Origin: Leisingera aquaemixtae
GTDB taxonomy: Bacteria > Pseudomonadota > Alphaproteobacteria > Rhodobacterales > Rhodobacteraceae
Reading direction: 5' to 3'
DNA length: 64,000 nucleotides
Assembly (NCBI RefSeq): GCF_019801145.1
Contig: NZ_JAHVJQ010000012.1
Location: forward strand, 56,260 to 120,259
The position numbers were made by a program, and so were the translations under genes. Positions 18,880 to 27,924 of this stretch are shown here, piece after piece. Within the stretch, counting starts at the first letter, position 1, and each line of letters opens with the position of its first letter. The notes below the pieces were generated by a model that worked only from the letters and a program-made list of their open reading frames with translations, made no database searches and had not been told where the DNA came from.

Positions 18880-19590
18880 TCATGCAGGGGTTTTGCGCGC
18901 CACCGTCCCCAGCGGCACGTCAAGCCCGGCGGGCATGACGAACAGCTCGATCTGGTCGCGCGACAGGTTCCAATGGTCAATTGCCAGCTGGCCCGCCGCC
19001 GCCTCGTCGCCTGCCTCGATGGCAGCGATGATGGCGTCGTGCTGGGCGCTGGCCTCGCCCAGGTTTTCCGCCATCTGGCGGTCCTGGGGGCGGTAGAAGG
19101 TCATGCCGATGCGGGCATGATCGATCAGCAGCCGCTGGAAGGACGGGGCGAGATAGATGTTGTCGGCCATCTCGCCGGTGATCTCGTGAAAGCGGTTGTT
19201 GGCCATCGCCCGGTCAGCGCCGGAGCCCGTGCGCAGCGCCGCCTTGAAATCCTCCTGCGCCGCCTTCAGCGCGGCGATCTGCATTTCGGTGGCGTTCTTG
19301 GCCGCCAGCTGCAGCACCGCGCCGTAGATCATCGGCGCCGCCAGGAAGAAATCCCGCAGGGTCATGTGCGACATCTCGCTGACCCGCGCGCCGCGGTTTT
19401 CCCGCAGATCGACATAGCCCTCGCCGGCCAGCTGGCGCAGCACCTCGCGCAGCGGGGTGCGGGACAGCTGGAATTCCTCCGACAGCTTCGATTCGTCGAG
19501 ATCGGCGCCCGGCCGCAGGGCAAGCGTCATGATGGCCGTTTTCAGGTGGCCATAAAGCTCTGCTTTCCTGTTTTTGGACGCGTCCTTCAT
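18880..19590 (-). CDS. GntR-family (FCD domain) transcriptional regulator
   Basis: 236 residues: N-terminal winged helix (LSEEFQLSRTPLREVLRQLAGEGYVD) followed by an all-helical FCD ligand domain. First gene of the leftward lyase-dehydrogenase-oxidase operon and divergent from the ABC transporter, so it probably controls both. In Sinorhizobium the hydroxyproline operon is likewise controlled by a GntR protein (HypR). The chosen ATG has GGAG six bases upstream; an ATG four codons earlier is an alternative. Confidence 0.88.
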   Translation of the reverse strand: MKDASKNRKAELYGHLKTAIMTLALRPGADLDESKLSEEFQLSRTPLREVLRQLAGEGYVDLRENRGARVSEMSHMTLRDFFLAAPMIYGAVLQLAAKNATEMQIAALKAAQEDFKAALRTGSGADRAMANNRFHEITGEMADNIYLAPSFQRLLIDHARIGMTFYRPQDRQMAENLGEASAQHDAIIAAIEAGDEAAAGQLAIDHWNLSRDQIELFVMPAGLDVPLGTVARKTPA

Positions 19591-19692
19591 CTCAGTCTCC
19601 ATCGTTGCATCTGAACCTGTGCGGGCAGGATGGCCCGGCGGCACAGGCCTGTGCAACCTGATTGCTCATTTTGTGTTATGAGAAAATACAAT

Positions 19693-19702
19693 TTGTGTAC
19701 AG
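19693..19702. promoter_or_regulatory. Candidate GntR/FCD operator in the GntR-ABC divergent region
   Basis: TTGTGTACAG within an AT-rich 161-base gap between the GntR gene and the transporter operon. It resembles the TTGTATACAA-type half-symmetric sites of FCD regulators, and a similar element (TTGTATACAG) lies at 52004-52013. Confidence 0.4.
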
Positions 19703-19751
19703 AGAAAAAATATGCTGTATGCCAGGAAAGTTTTCTGGAGGAGGGGAACAG

Positions 19752-20834
19752 GTGACGACGCAAGCAGACGAAGCCGTGATCGACTGCCGCAATCTGTGGA
19801 AGATCTTTGGCCGCCGCGCGGACGAGGCGATGAAAGCCGTTCAGGAACAGGGGCTTGGCAAGCTGGAAGTGCGCGACCGCTTCGACTGCGTGGTGGGGGT
19901 GCAGGATGCGACCTTCAGCGTCGGGCGGGGGGAGATCTTTTGCATCATGGGGCTGTCCGGCTCTGGCAAGTCGACCTTGATTCGCCATGTGAACCGGCTG
20001 ATCGAGCCGACCTCGGGCCAGCTGTTCATCGAAGGCCAGGATGTGAATCAGCTATCCGCCAGGGAGCTGCGCGAGGTGCGGGCCGAAAAGATCGGCATGG
20101 TGTTCCAGAACATGGCGCTGATGCCGCACCGCACCGTGCTGGAGAACGTCTCCTTCAGCCAGGAGGTGCGCGGCCATGATGCGCGCGAACGCCGCGAGAA
20201 CGCGATGCGCGCGATTGATGCGGTGGACCTCAATGGCTGGGACCAGAAGTACCCGGACGAGCTGTCGGGCGGGATGCAGCAGCGGGTCGGCCTGGCCCGT
20301 GCGATTGCCGCCGATCCCTCGATCCTCTTGATGGATGAACCCTTTTCGGCGCTGGACCCGCTGATCCGCCGCCAGCTGCAGGACAAGTTCATGTCGCTGT
20401 CGGCAGAGATGAAGAAGACCACCCTGTTCATCACCCATGACCTGGACGAGGCGATCCGCATCGGCGACCGCATCGCCATCATGAAGGATGGCGCGCTGGT
20501 GCAGGTCGGCACGCCGGAGGACATCGTGACCAGCCCCGCGGACGACTATGTCGCCGACTTCGTCGCGGGCATTTCCAAGCTGGAGCTGATTTCCGCGGGC
20601 AAGATCATGGAGCCGGTCGCCTCTTTCGAGCAGCGGCAGGGGCCGATCGACCTGGGCAGCTGGCCGGAGGCGCATCCCGATCATTCGCTCGACGATCTGG
20701 TCAACCTGTCCATCGCCACCCAGCACCCGGTGGTGGTCAAGGCGGACGGCAGGGCCATCGGCATCGTCACCAAGAACGCCCTGCTGCGCGGCATCCAGGG
20801 CCATGCCGACGACGCCGGCAGCCTGAAGCACTGA
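19752..20834 (+). CDS. Quaternary-amine ABC transporter ATP-binding protein (ProV/OpuAA-like)
   Basis: 360 residues with Walker A GLSGSGKST, Q-loop MVFQNMALMPH, signature LSGGMQQRVGLARA and Walker B ILLMDEPFSALD. The N-terminal extension (IFGRRADEAMKAVQEQG) and a C-terminal CBS-like region are typical of glycine-betaine/proline-betaine ATPases. Start is a GTG with an excellent GGAGGAGGGG site six bases upstream; the only upstream in-frame starts lack such a site. First gene of a transporter operon with permease and binding protein. Confidence 0.93.
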   Translation: MTTQADEAVIDCRNLWKIFGRRADEAMKAVQEQGLGKLEVRDRFDCVVGVQDATFSVGRGEIFCIMGLSGSGKSTLIRHVNRLIEPTSGQLFIEGQDVNQLSARELREVRAEKIGMVFQNMALMPHRTVLENVSFSQEVRGHDARERRENAMRAIDAVDLNGWDQKYPDELSGGMQQRVGLARAIAADPSILLMDEPFSALDPLIRRQLQDKFMSLSAEMKKTTLFITHDLDEAIRIGDRIAIMKDGALVQVGTPEDIVTSPADDYVADFVAGISKLELISAGKIMEPVASFEQRQGPIDLGSWPEAHPDHSLDDLVNLSIATQHPVVVKADGRAIGIVTKNALLRGIQGHADDAGSLKH

Positions 20835-20846
20835 GGAGGCAAGACC

Positions 20847-21782
20847 ATGGCAGAGAACACCTACAGCATCCTCGACCCGTTTTCGGCGGTTGATCTGGGG
20901 CTGGCGGAATCGGCGGACGGGGTCAAGCAGTGGGCAATTGCCAACCGCGCGCTGATCCAGCCGGTGAAGAAGTTTTTCAACGAGATGATCGTCGGCATCG
21001 ACACCGCGCTGAATGCGGTGCCGCCGCTGGTGATGCTGGTAATGCTGGTGCTGATCGCCTGGCAGGCCGCGGGCCGCCGGGTGGCGATCCTGGTCGGCGT
21101 TTCGATGCTGGCGCTTGGCTTTTTGTCGCCCAATGCCTGGGGGCTGGCGATGACCACCCTGGCGATTGTGGTTTCGGCGGTGATCCTGTGCTTCATCATC
21201 GGCCTGCCCTTGGGCGTGCTGGCGGGCAAGAACGACCGGTTCGAGGCGGCAATGCGGCCGGTGCTGGACACCATGCAGACGATTCCGGCCTTTGTGTACC
21301 TGGTGCCCGTGGTCATGCTGATCGGCATCGGCAATGTCTCCGGCGTGATCGTGACGATCATCTTCGCGCTGCCGCCGCTGATCCGCCTGACCAGCCTGGG
21401 CATCCGCGGCGTCAATGCCTCGGTGGTGGAGGCCGCGCGCGCGTTTGGCGCCAGCCCGCGCCAGATCCTATTCAAGGTGGAGCTGCCGCTGGCCACGCCC
21501 ACCATTCTGGCCGGGGTCAACCAGACCATCATGCTGTCGCTGTCGATGGTGGTGATCGCCTCGATGATCTCGGTCAAGGGGCTGGGCAACGAAGTGCTGC
21601 GCGCCATGGGCCGGCTGGATGCGGGCAAGGCGCTTGTCGGCGGCCTTGGCATCGTGATCCTCGCCATCGTGCTGGACCGCATCACCCAGGGCATGGGCCA
21701 GTCGGGCCGCGACCGCGGCCACCGCCACTGGTGGCAGGGCGGCCCCGTCGGCGCGGTGCTGCGCCTGGCCGGCAAGACCTGA
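20847..21782 (+). CDS. Quaternary-amine ABC transporter permease (ProW/OpuAB-like)
   Basis: 311-residue inner-membrane permease with several hydrophobic segments and the EAA coupling motif ([21 protein letters not shown]) that contacts the ATPase. It lies 12 bases after the ATPase gene. The C-terminus ends in a charged tail ([13 protein letters not shown]). Confidence 0.93.
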   Translation: MAENTYSILDPFSAVDLGLAESADGVKQWAIANRALIQPVKKFFNEMIVGIDTALNAVPPLVMLVMLVLIAWQAAGRRVAILVGVSMLALGFLSPNAWGLAMTTLAIVVSAVILCFIIGLPLGVLAGKNDRFEAAMRPVLDTMQTIPAFVYLVPVVMLIGIGNVSGVIVTIIFALPPLIRLTSLGIRGVNASVVEAARAFGASPRQILFKVELPLATPTILAGVNQTIMLSLSMVVIASMISVKGLGNEVLRAMGRLDAGKALVGGLGIVILAIVLDRITQGMGQSGRDRGHRHWWQGGPVGAVLRLAGKT

Positions 21783-21821
21783 CTTTCACTTTCATCTGAA
21801 CACCCAAGGGAGGACTTATTC

Positions 21822-22811
21822 ATGTTCAGAAAGACTGCACTGGCTGCGCTGGCAGCCTCCACCATGCTGGCGGGCGCTGCCGCGGCCGGCGAAAAACCCG
21901 GCGAGGGCGTTACCGTGCGCCCGGTGATCCAGTCCTATCTGGAGGAGTTCTTCCAGCACCGGATCCTGTTCCGCGCGCTGGAGGATCTGGGTTATGAGGT
22001 GGCCGAGCCGCAGGAGGTCGAAGCGCAGACCGTGCATCTGGCGCTGGGAACCGGCGACGCCGATTTCACCGCGGTGCATTGGAACACCCTGCACAACACC
22101 TTTTTTGAGGAATCCGGCGGCGATGCGGTGCTGGAGAAGGTCGGCACCCTGATCGAAGGCGCGCTGCAGGGCTATCTGGTCAACAAATCCGCCTATGATG
22201 CGGGCGTCCAGAACCTCGGCGACCTGAGCGATCCGGAAAAGGCCAAGCTGTTCGATGCCGATGGCGACGGCAAGGCGGATCTGGCCGGCTGCGTGCCGGG
22301 CTGGGGCTGCGAGCGGGTGATCGAGCATCAGCTGAGCGAATTCGGCCTGCGCGATACCGTGAACCACAACCAGGGCGCCTATAACGCCATCATCGCCGAC
22401 ACCATCGCCCGCAACGAAGCCGGCGAGAACGTGCTCTACTACACCTGGACGCCCTATTGGGTCTCTGGCGCGCTGGTGCCGGGCAAGGATGTGGAATTCC
22501 TGGCGGTGCCTTACTCGTCGCTGCCTGACGGCGCCACCGCCGACACCACATTCGACGGCAAGGACCTGGGCTTTGCGGTCGACAGCATCCGGGTTGTTGC
22601 CACTGACGAGTTTCTGGCGGCAAACCCGGCCGCGGCCAAGCTGTTCGAGCTGGCCAAGATCGACATCAACGACATCTCGGCCCAGAACAAGCTGATCGCC
22701 GATGGCGAGGACAGCTCGGACGACATCGACCGCCATGTGGACGCATGGATCGAGGCCAACCGCGAAACTTACGACAGCTGGCTGGACGCGGCCCGCGCGG
22801 CAGCGGAATAA
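21822..22811 (+). CDS. Quaternary-amine ABC transporter periplasmic binding protein (ProX/OpuAC-like)
   Basis: 329 residues with a Sec signal peptide (MFRKTALAALAASTMLAGAAAAG) and the OpuAC fold: VHWNTLHN, YYTWTPYWV aromatic-rich segment and a C-terminal helix. Tryptophans and tyrosines in this family form the cage around the trimethylammonium group. It completes a three-gene importer. Given hpbD and demethylase genes nearby, proline betaine, hydroxyproline betaine or glycine betaine are likely ligands (inference). Confidence 0.92.
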   Translation: MFRKTALAALAASTMLAGAAAAGEKPGEGVTVRPVIQSYLEEFFQHRILFRALEDLGYEVAEPQEVEAQTVHLALGTGDADFTAVHWNTLHNTFFEESGGDAVLEKVGTLIEGALQGYLVNKSAYDAGVQNLGDLSDPEKAKLFDADGDGKADLAGCVPGWGCERVIEHQLSEFGLRDTVNHNQGAYNAIIADTIARNEAGENVLYYTWTPYWVSGALVPGKDVEFLAVPYSSLPDGATADTTFDGKDLGFAVDSIRVVATDEFLAANPAAAKLFELAKIDINDISAQNKLIADGEDSSDDIDRHVDAWIEANRETYDSWLDAARAAAE

Positions 22812-22884
22812 TAGCAGCCACACCCGTGCCACCGGGCTGCGCGGGGCAAACCCCTCGCGCAGTCCGTCTTTTCTGGGGCAAGCC

Positions 22885-23835
22885 ATGACCAAGACACAGC
22901 ATTTTGCCTTTCTCCTGGTGGAGGAGTTCTCGCATCTGGCGTTTTCCTGCGCGGTGGAGCCGCTGCGGATTGCCAACCTTGTCAGCGGCAAGGACCTGTA
23001 CGACTGGTCGTTCGGATCGGAAAACGGCGAGACCGCGACCTGCTCCAACGGCTCGGTGACGCTGGTGCATTACGGGTTTGACGCGATCCCGAAATGCGAC
23101 CGGCTGTTTGCCCTGTCGGGCATCCACATGCGAAACCATGTGACCCGGCCGCTGCTGGCGGCGCTGCGCCGGGAAAAGGCGCGCGGCATCTCGGTCGGCG
23201 CGCTGTGCTCCGGCGCCTGGGTGCTGGCAGAGGCAGGGTTTCTGAATGGCATGCAGGCGGCGATCCACTGGGAATACCACGACAGTTTCATGGAGGCGTT
23301 TCCGGAAGTGAACCTGGTGCGCAGCGTGTTTGTTGCCGACGAAAAGCACGTGACTGCCTCCGGCGGCACCGCCACGGCGGACCTGATGCTGCACCTGATC
23401 GAGCGCGAGCACGGCTATGACCTGGCGGTCGCGGTGGCCGACCAGATGGTCTATAACGCGGTGCGCAATGCCACCGCCGAGCAGCGGGTGTCGCTGCAGT
23501 CGCGCAACGGCATGCGCAACGCCCACCTGGCCCGCGCCATCCAGATGATGCATGACCACATTAGCGATCCCATTTCCCCGGCCCGTATTGCCGAGGAGAT
23601 CGGCATCTCTACCCGCCAGCTGGAGCGGCTGTTCGGCAAGTATCTGAACACCTCGCCCAAGAAGTATTCGATGGAGATGCGGCTGGAGCGGGCCCGCAAC
23701 CTGCTGATCCAGACCGAGGCTTCGGTGACGGATGTGGCGCTGTCCTGCGGGTTCGACAGCCCCGGGCATTTCTCAAGGGTCTACAAGGCCGCGTTCAACG
23801 TGACGCCGATGCTGCAGCGCGGCCGCATTGACTGA
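22885..23835 (+). CDS. GlxA/GbdR-type regulator (DJ-1/PfpI domain plus AraC DNA-binding domain)
   Basis: 316 residues. The N-terminal ~190 residues form a DJ-1/PfpI-like sensor domain with the elbow ALCSGAWVLAEAG; the C-terminal ~100 residues are an AraC domain (PARIAEEIGISTRQLERLFGKYL and VTDVALSCGFDSPGHFSRVYK). GbdR and CdhR, which activate glycine betaine and carnitine catabolism, have this architecture. It follows the betaine ABC operon by 73 bases, so a role in betaine sensing is likely. The ATG chosen gives the family N-terminus MTKTQHFAFLLVEEFS. Confidence 0.88.
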   Translation: MTKTQHFAFLLVEEFSHLAFSCAVEPLRIANLVSGKDLYDWSFGSENGETATCSNGSVTLVHYGFDAIPKCDRLFALSGIHMRNHVTRPLLAALRREKARGISVGALCSGAWVLAEAGFLNGMQAAIHWEYHDSFMEAFPEVNLVRSVFVADEKHVTASGGTATADLMLHLIEREHGYDLAVAVADQMVYNAVRNATAEQRVSLQSRNGMRNAHLARAIQMMHDHISDPISPARIAEEIGISTRQLERLFGKYLNTSPKKYSMEMRLERARNLLIQTEASVTDVALSCGFDSPGHFSRVYKAAFNVTPMLQRGRID

Positions 23836-23972
23836 GGCCGCCGGAAACCGGCGCGGCTTTGCGTCTCGCACAAAAACGGCAAGCGCCGGCTATATCTTTG
23901 CTGGCCAACAAAGGCGCATTTCCCATATTGAAATGAAACGCCTTCATCCGAGCCGCCTGCCAGGAGCCGCAG

Positions 23973-24887
23973 ATGTCCCGCCGCCACTACAACCTGCCGC
24001 CGCTGACCACTCTGGCCGCGTTTGAGGCCGCAGCCCGGCATCTGAGCTTCAAGAACGCCGCGCAGGAACTGTCCGTCACCCCCGGCGCGGTCAGCCACCA
24101 GGTGAAGGCGCTGGAGGCGGAGCTGCAGGTGCCGCTGTTCCAGCGCAAGCACCGGGGCGTGGAGCTGACGGAGGAAGGCGAGGCGCTGTTTGAAACCCTG
24201 GCGTCGTCGTTTTCCAAGATCTCGCTCAGCCTCAAAACCATTCGCGACCGCCAGACAGGCGACACCGTCACCATCGGCTCCACCTCGGCGGTGGCCTCGC
24301 TGTGGCTGTCGCCCTCGGTGGTGCGGTTCTGGCGCAGGCACCCGGATGTGAACGTCAACCAGATCGTTCAGGACCGGCCGTTCCGCAGCATGCCGGATGT
24401 GGATTTTTACATCCGCTACGGGCGGGATAGGGACACAAGGCTGGAACAGACGGAGCTGTACCGCGACCACCTGGTGCCGGTCGGAAATGCCGAGCTGGCG
24501 GACAGGCTCACCGGCTGCCCGCTGGAGAAACTGGCGCAGCAGCGGCTGCTGCATCTGGACTCCGACGACCGGAGCTGGACCACCTGGGCCGACTGGTTCC
24601 AGCAGCTGGGTTACGGCGGCCCTATCGCGCCGGGGGTGCGGGTCAACAACTATGCGGTGGCGCTGCAGGCGGCGCAGGACGGGGTGGGTCTGGTGCTGGG
24701 CTGGCAGCGGCTGCTGAACCCCTTGCTGGCAACCGGCCAGCTGGTGCCGATCGGCCCGCATGTTCTGGCCGCGCCGCACGGCTTTCATATGGTGGGCCGC
24801 CCGGACGCGGAATTGTCGGAATCCGCCCGTTTGCTTCGCAATTGGGTGATTGACGAGGTCCATCAGGGTTCAGGTGAGCTGAGCTAA
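23973..24887 (+). CDS. LysR-family regulator, GcvA-like
   Basis: 304 residues; N-terminal winged helix (LPPLTTLAAFEAAARHLSFKNAAQELSVTPGAVSHQVKALE pattern of GcvA-like LysR proteins) and a substrate-binding domain. AGGAG is a few bases before the ATG. It is co-directional with, and 95 bases upstream of, the Rieske demethylase gene, which it may regulate. Ligand unknown. Confidence 0.88.
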   Translation: MSRRHYNLPPLTTLAAFEAAARHLSFKNAAQELSVTPGAVSHQVKALEAELQVPLFQRKHRGVELTEEGEALFETLASSFSKISLSLKTIRDRQTGDTVTIGSTSAVASLWLSPSVVRFWRRHPDVNVNQIVQDRPFRSMPDVDFYIRYGRDRDTRLEQTELYRDHLVPVGNAELADRLTGCPLEKLAQQRLLHLDSDDRSWTTWADWFQQLGYGGPIAPGVRVNNYAVALQAAQDGVGLVLGWQRLLNPLLATGQLVPIGPHVLAAPHGFHMVGRPDAELSESARLLRNWVIDEVHQGSGELS

Positions 24888-24982
24888 CTCCAGCGCGAAA
24901 ATTCCTGCTATTGAGTGAATCCGCGCGCTCCCTTCAATGGCGCAAAATCCGTACATCTTTTTCCTGCCTTGGAGAGACCCAG

Positions 24983-26137
24983 ATGAACAAGCATGACTCG
25001 CTTGCCCCGGTGATGGCTCCGGTCAACGTGGCCAACGGCCTGCCGAACGCCCATTACATCGATCCCGCTGTCTTTGCCGAAGAGAAGCGCTCGGTTCTGT
25101 TCAAGAACTGGTCCGGCATCGGCTTTGGCAAGGACGTGCCGGAGCCGGGCTATGCCAAGCCCGTGGATTTCCTGGGCATGCCGCTGTTGATCGTGCGCGA
25201 CAAGGACGGCGAGATCGGCGTCTTTCAGAACACCTGCCGCCACCGCGGCATGATCCTGGTCGAGAAGGCCGGCAAGATCCGCGGCGCCATCCGCTGCGCC
25301 TATCACAGCTGGTGCTATGGTCTGGACGGCCGCCTGGTCTCCACCCCGCATGTCGGCGGCCCCGGCAACAACAAGCATGAAGACATCAAGCTGGATGAGC
25401 TGGGCCTGGTCCGCATCCGCTCCTATGTCTGGCGCGACGTGGTGTTCGTGAACGTCGACGGCTCCGCGCCGGAGTTCGAGGAGGCCCACGCCGACCTGCT
25501 GCAGCGCTGGAAGGAATTCGAGGCCCCGGTGCATCACGGCGGCGAAGGCTCCGGCTTCAAGCTGGAGGTGAAAACCAACTGGAAGCTGGCGGTCGAGAAC
25601 TACTGCGAAAGCTACCACCTGCCGTGGGTGCATCCGGGCCTCAACAGCTACTCCCGGCTGGAAGACCACTACAACATCGAGGTGCCGGGCAAGTATTCCG
25701 GCCAGGGCACCCTGGTCTACCGCCAGCTGAAGGGCGAAAACGGCGAAGTGTTCCCGGATTTCGAGGGCCTCAGCAGCAAGTGGGACGAGGGCGGCGAATA
25801 CACCGCGGTTTACCCCAACGTCCTCTTGGGTGTGCAGCGCGACCATGCGTTTGCGATCATCCTGGAGCCGGTCGACACCGAAAATACTGTCGAGCACATC
25901 GAGCTCTACTACGCGAAGTCCAGCGAGGACACGCCGGAGCTGGAAAACCTGCGCACCGAGAACGCCAAGCTGTGGAAGACTGTGTTCGAGGAAGACGTCT
26001 TTGTCGTCGAGGGCATGCAGAAGGGCCGCCACGGCGAGCTGTTCGACGGCGGCCGGTTCTCCCCCGTGATGGACGGGCCGACCCACAATTTCCATGCCTG
26101 GGTGGCCGATCAGGTGACCAAGGGCCGCGAGGCATGA
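24983..26137 (+). CDS. Rieske non-heme iron oxygenase alpha subunit, betaine demethylase type (HpbB/GbcA-like)
   Basis: 384 residues. Rieske [2Fe-2S] ligands Cys85-His87 and Cys105-His108 (TCRHRG and CAYHSW); mononuclear iron histidines in the ESYHLPWVH segment (His212, His217). Enzymes of this type oxidatively remove an N-methyl group from glycine betaine, stachydrine, hydroxyproline betaine or carnitine with release of formaldehyde. It needs an electron-delivering reductase, which is not encoded in this window. The downstream aldehyde dehydrogenase overlaps it (ATGA), so the two are translated together. Confidence 0.88.
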   Translation: MNKHDSLAPVMAPVNVANGLPNAHYIDPAVFAEEKRSVLFKNWSGIGFGKDVPEPGYAKPVDFLGMPLLIVRDKDGEIGVFQNTCRHRGMILVEKAGKIRGAIRCAYHSWCYGLDGRLVSTPHVGGPGNNKHEDIKLDELGLVRIRSYVWRDVVFVNVDGSAPEFEEAHADLLQRWKEFEAPVHHGGEGSGFKLEVKTNWKLAVENYCESYHLPWVHPGLNSYSRLEDHYNIEVPGKYSGQGTLVYRQLKGENGEVFPDFEGLSSKWDEGGEYTAVYPNVLLGVQRDHAFAIILEPVDTENTVEHIELYYAKSSEDTPELENLRTENAKLWKTVFEEDVFVVEGMQKGRHGELFDGGRFSPVMDGPTHNFHAWVADQVTKGREA

Positions 26138-27585
26138 GTGCCTTCCTGAAAGACGGGCTGGCCAGGAACTTCCTGGCCGGTGCATGGGTAGAAGGCGACG
26201 GCGGTGCGCGCATCGCCGTCGAGGATCCCGGCAACGGCAGCCATGTGGCCGACTGCGCGCTGGCGGGTGAGGAAACCCTGGCGAAAGCGCTGGAAGCGGC
26301 GCGGGCGAGTTTCGAGCGCGGCGATCTGGCCGCCATGAAACCCGCCAAGCGCGGCCAACTGATGCAGCGCATCGCGGCGGAGATCCGGGGCATTGCGGAC
26401 GAGGGTGCTGAGCTGCTGTGCCTGGAAAGCGGCAAGAGCCTCAGCGCCGCGCATGACGAGTTCGAAGAGGCCGCGCAGTATTTCGAATACTACGGCGGCA
26501 TGGCCGACAAGATCGAAGGCAAGTCGATCCCGCTCGGCCCCGATTACGCTGACTTTACGGTCTATGAGCCTTACGGCGTTTCCGCGCAGATCGTGCCGTG
26601 GAACTTCCCGGTGTCGATTGCGGCGCGCTCCTTGGCGCCTGCGATGGCGGCCGGCAATACGGTGATCATCAAGTCGCCGGAGCTGGACCCGATGGCGCTG
26701 GCGATGCTGGGCGTGGCGCTGGAACGGGCCGAGGTCCCCGCAGGCGCAGTATCGATCCTCAACGGTATCGGCGCGGACCTGGGCGCACGGCTGGTGGAAA
26801 GCCCGGGGGTGGATCAGATCGTCTTCACCGGCTCGGTCCCGACCGGCCAAGCGATCCTGCGCGCCGCCGCCAACCCGGTGACGCCCGCGCTGATGGAGCT
26901 GGGTGGCAAATCCGCTGCTGTGGCGTTCGAGGACGCCAATCTGGACACGCTGATGTCCTCCCTGCAAAGCGGCATTTTCTACAACGCCGGTCAGGTCTGC
27001 TCTGCCATGTCGCGGGTGCTGGTGCACCGCTCGATTTATGACGAGGCGGTGGAACGCGCCGCCGCACTGGCAAACGGCCTCAGCGTCGGTCACGGGCTGG
27101 AAAATCCCGGTCTGACCCCGGTGATCTCTGCCCGCCAGCTGGATGGCATCGAAACCCTGACGGCCACCGCCCGCCAAAGCGGCGCCCGCGCGGCTTCGGG
27201 CGGTGGCCGGCTGGAGCGGGAAGGCTATTTCATGGCGCCGACCATTCTGGCGGATGTGGATCCCGCGTCCCGCGTGGCGCAGGAGGAGATTTTTGGCCCC
27301 GTCACCTGCTTCACTCCGTTTGAGACCGAGGCGGAAGCAATTGCCATGGCAAACGGCACCGAATTCGGGCTGGTCGCGGGCGTCTTCACCCGCGATCTGG
27401 CACGGGCGCATCGCGTCGCGAACCGTCTGCGGGCGGGGCAGGTGTTCGTGAACGAATGGTTCGCGGGCGGCATCTCCACCCCGTTCGGCGGGGTCGGCAA
27501 ATCAGGCTTTGGCCGCGAAAAGGGACTGGAGGCGCTCTATAACTACGTGCGCACCAAGAATATCGCGATCTCGCTGAAGGGCTGA
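26134..27585 (+). CDS. NAD-dependent aldehyde dehydrogenase, coupled to the Rieske demethylase
   Basis: 483-residue aldehyde dehydrogenase: PWNFPVSIA, VFTGSVPTG, general base in MELGGKSA and nucleophile in AGQVCSAMSR. ATGA overlap with the Rieske gene argues for one function unit; betaine-aldehyde-like or semialdehyde substrates are possible. The frame is open far upstream inside the Rieske gene, but the ATG at 26134 gives the correct family N-terminus. Confidence 0.9.
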   Translation: MSAFLKDGLARNFLAGAWVEGDGGARIAVEDPGNGSHVADCALAGEETLAKALEAARASFERGDLAAMKPAKRGQLMQRIAAEIRGIADEGAELLCLESGKSLSAAHDEFEEAAQYFEYYGGMADKIEGKSIPLGPDYADFTVYEPYGVSAQIVPWNFPVSIAARSLAPAMAAGNTVIIKSPELDPMALAMLGVALERAEVPAGAVSILNGIGADLGARLVESPGVDQIVFTGSVPTGQAILRAAANPVTPALMELGGKSAAVAFEDANLDTLMSSLQSGIFYNAGQVCSAMSRVLVHRSIYDEAVERAAALANGLSVGHGLENPGLTPVISARQLDGIETLTATARQSGARAASGGGRLEREGYFMAPTILADVDPASRVAQEEIFGPVTCFTPFETEAEAIAMANGTEFGLVAGVFTRDLARAHRVANRLRAGQVFVNEWFAGGISTPFGGVGKSGFGREKGLEALYNYVRTKNIAISLKG

Positions 27586-27588
27586 GGG

Positions 27589-27828
27589 ATGGAGCGCGCA
27601 GACCTCGACCGGGCGCTGCTGAAGGCGCATGAGGACAAGGACAGCGCAGAGCTGGTCCGGCTGTACACGCTGGCCGGTGATCAGGCGGAGGCAGCGGGCA
27701 GCATTGACGCCGCCTGCTTCTACCTGACCCATGCCTTTGTCTTTGCGCTGGAGGCTGGTCTGCCGGAAGCGAAGGAGCTGAACCGCCGCCTGGCGGAACG
27801 GGGCCGCGCGCATCCGCTGGAGCTGTGA
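27589..27828 (+). CDS. Small uncharacterised protein (79 aa)
   Basis: Starts three bases after the aldehyde dehydrogenase stop, so it is almost certainly translated from the same mRNA. The sequence is helical and charged (MERADLDRALLKAHEDKD, ending RRLAERGRAHPLEL), with a TPR-like middle (LYTLAGDQAEAAGSIDAACFYLTHAFVFALE). No signal peptide or membrane segment. I do not recognise a named family; a small helical adaptor or chaperone is a guess only. Confidence 0.7.
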   Translation: MERADLDRALLKAHEDKDSAELVRLYTLAGDQAEAAGSIDAACFYLTHAFVFALEAGLPEAKELNRRLAERGRAHPLEL

Positions 27829-27843
27829 CATAAGTTTCAGGCG

Positions 27844-27896
27844 GCTGTCCCTGTGGGGACAGCGGTCTGTTTGGCCGGCAGGGGAGGGCCGGCCAA
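27844..27896. promoter_or_regulatory. Two consecutive perfect hairpins ahead of the MDR gene
   Basis: Hairpin 1: GCTGTCCC/GGGACAGC (27844-27851 with 27856-27863, four-base loop) followed by GGTCTGTTT. Hairpin 2: TTGGCCGG/CCGGCCAA (27871-27878 with 27889-27896, ten-base loop). They sit between the small 79-codon gene and the MDR gene, where they could act as terminator, attenuator or mRNA-processing site. Confidence 0.55.
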
Positions 27897-27924
27897 AGAA
27901 GTTCAAACCAAGGGAGGTGAGGGC

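Noticed and set aside
18970..18990. TTGCCAGCTGGC resembling the parS palindrome
   Set aside because: It lies in the GntR coding sequence, differs at key positions from TTGTCAGCTGACAA and is far from rep genes; likely chance.
25624..26133. N-terminal extension of the aldehyde dehydrogenase giving 653 residues
   Set aside because: The extra part overlaps the Rieske gene in another frame and has no homology-like pattern; the ATGA junction at 26134 explains the start.
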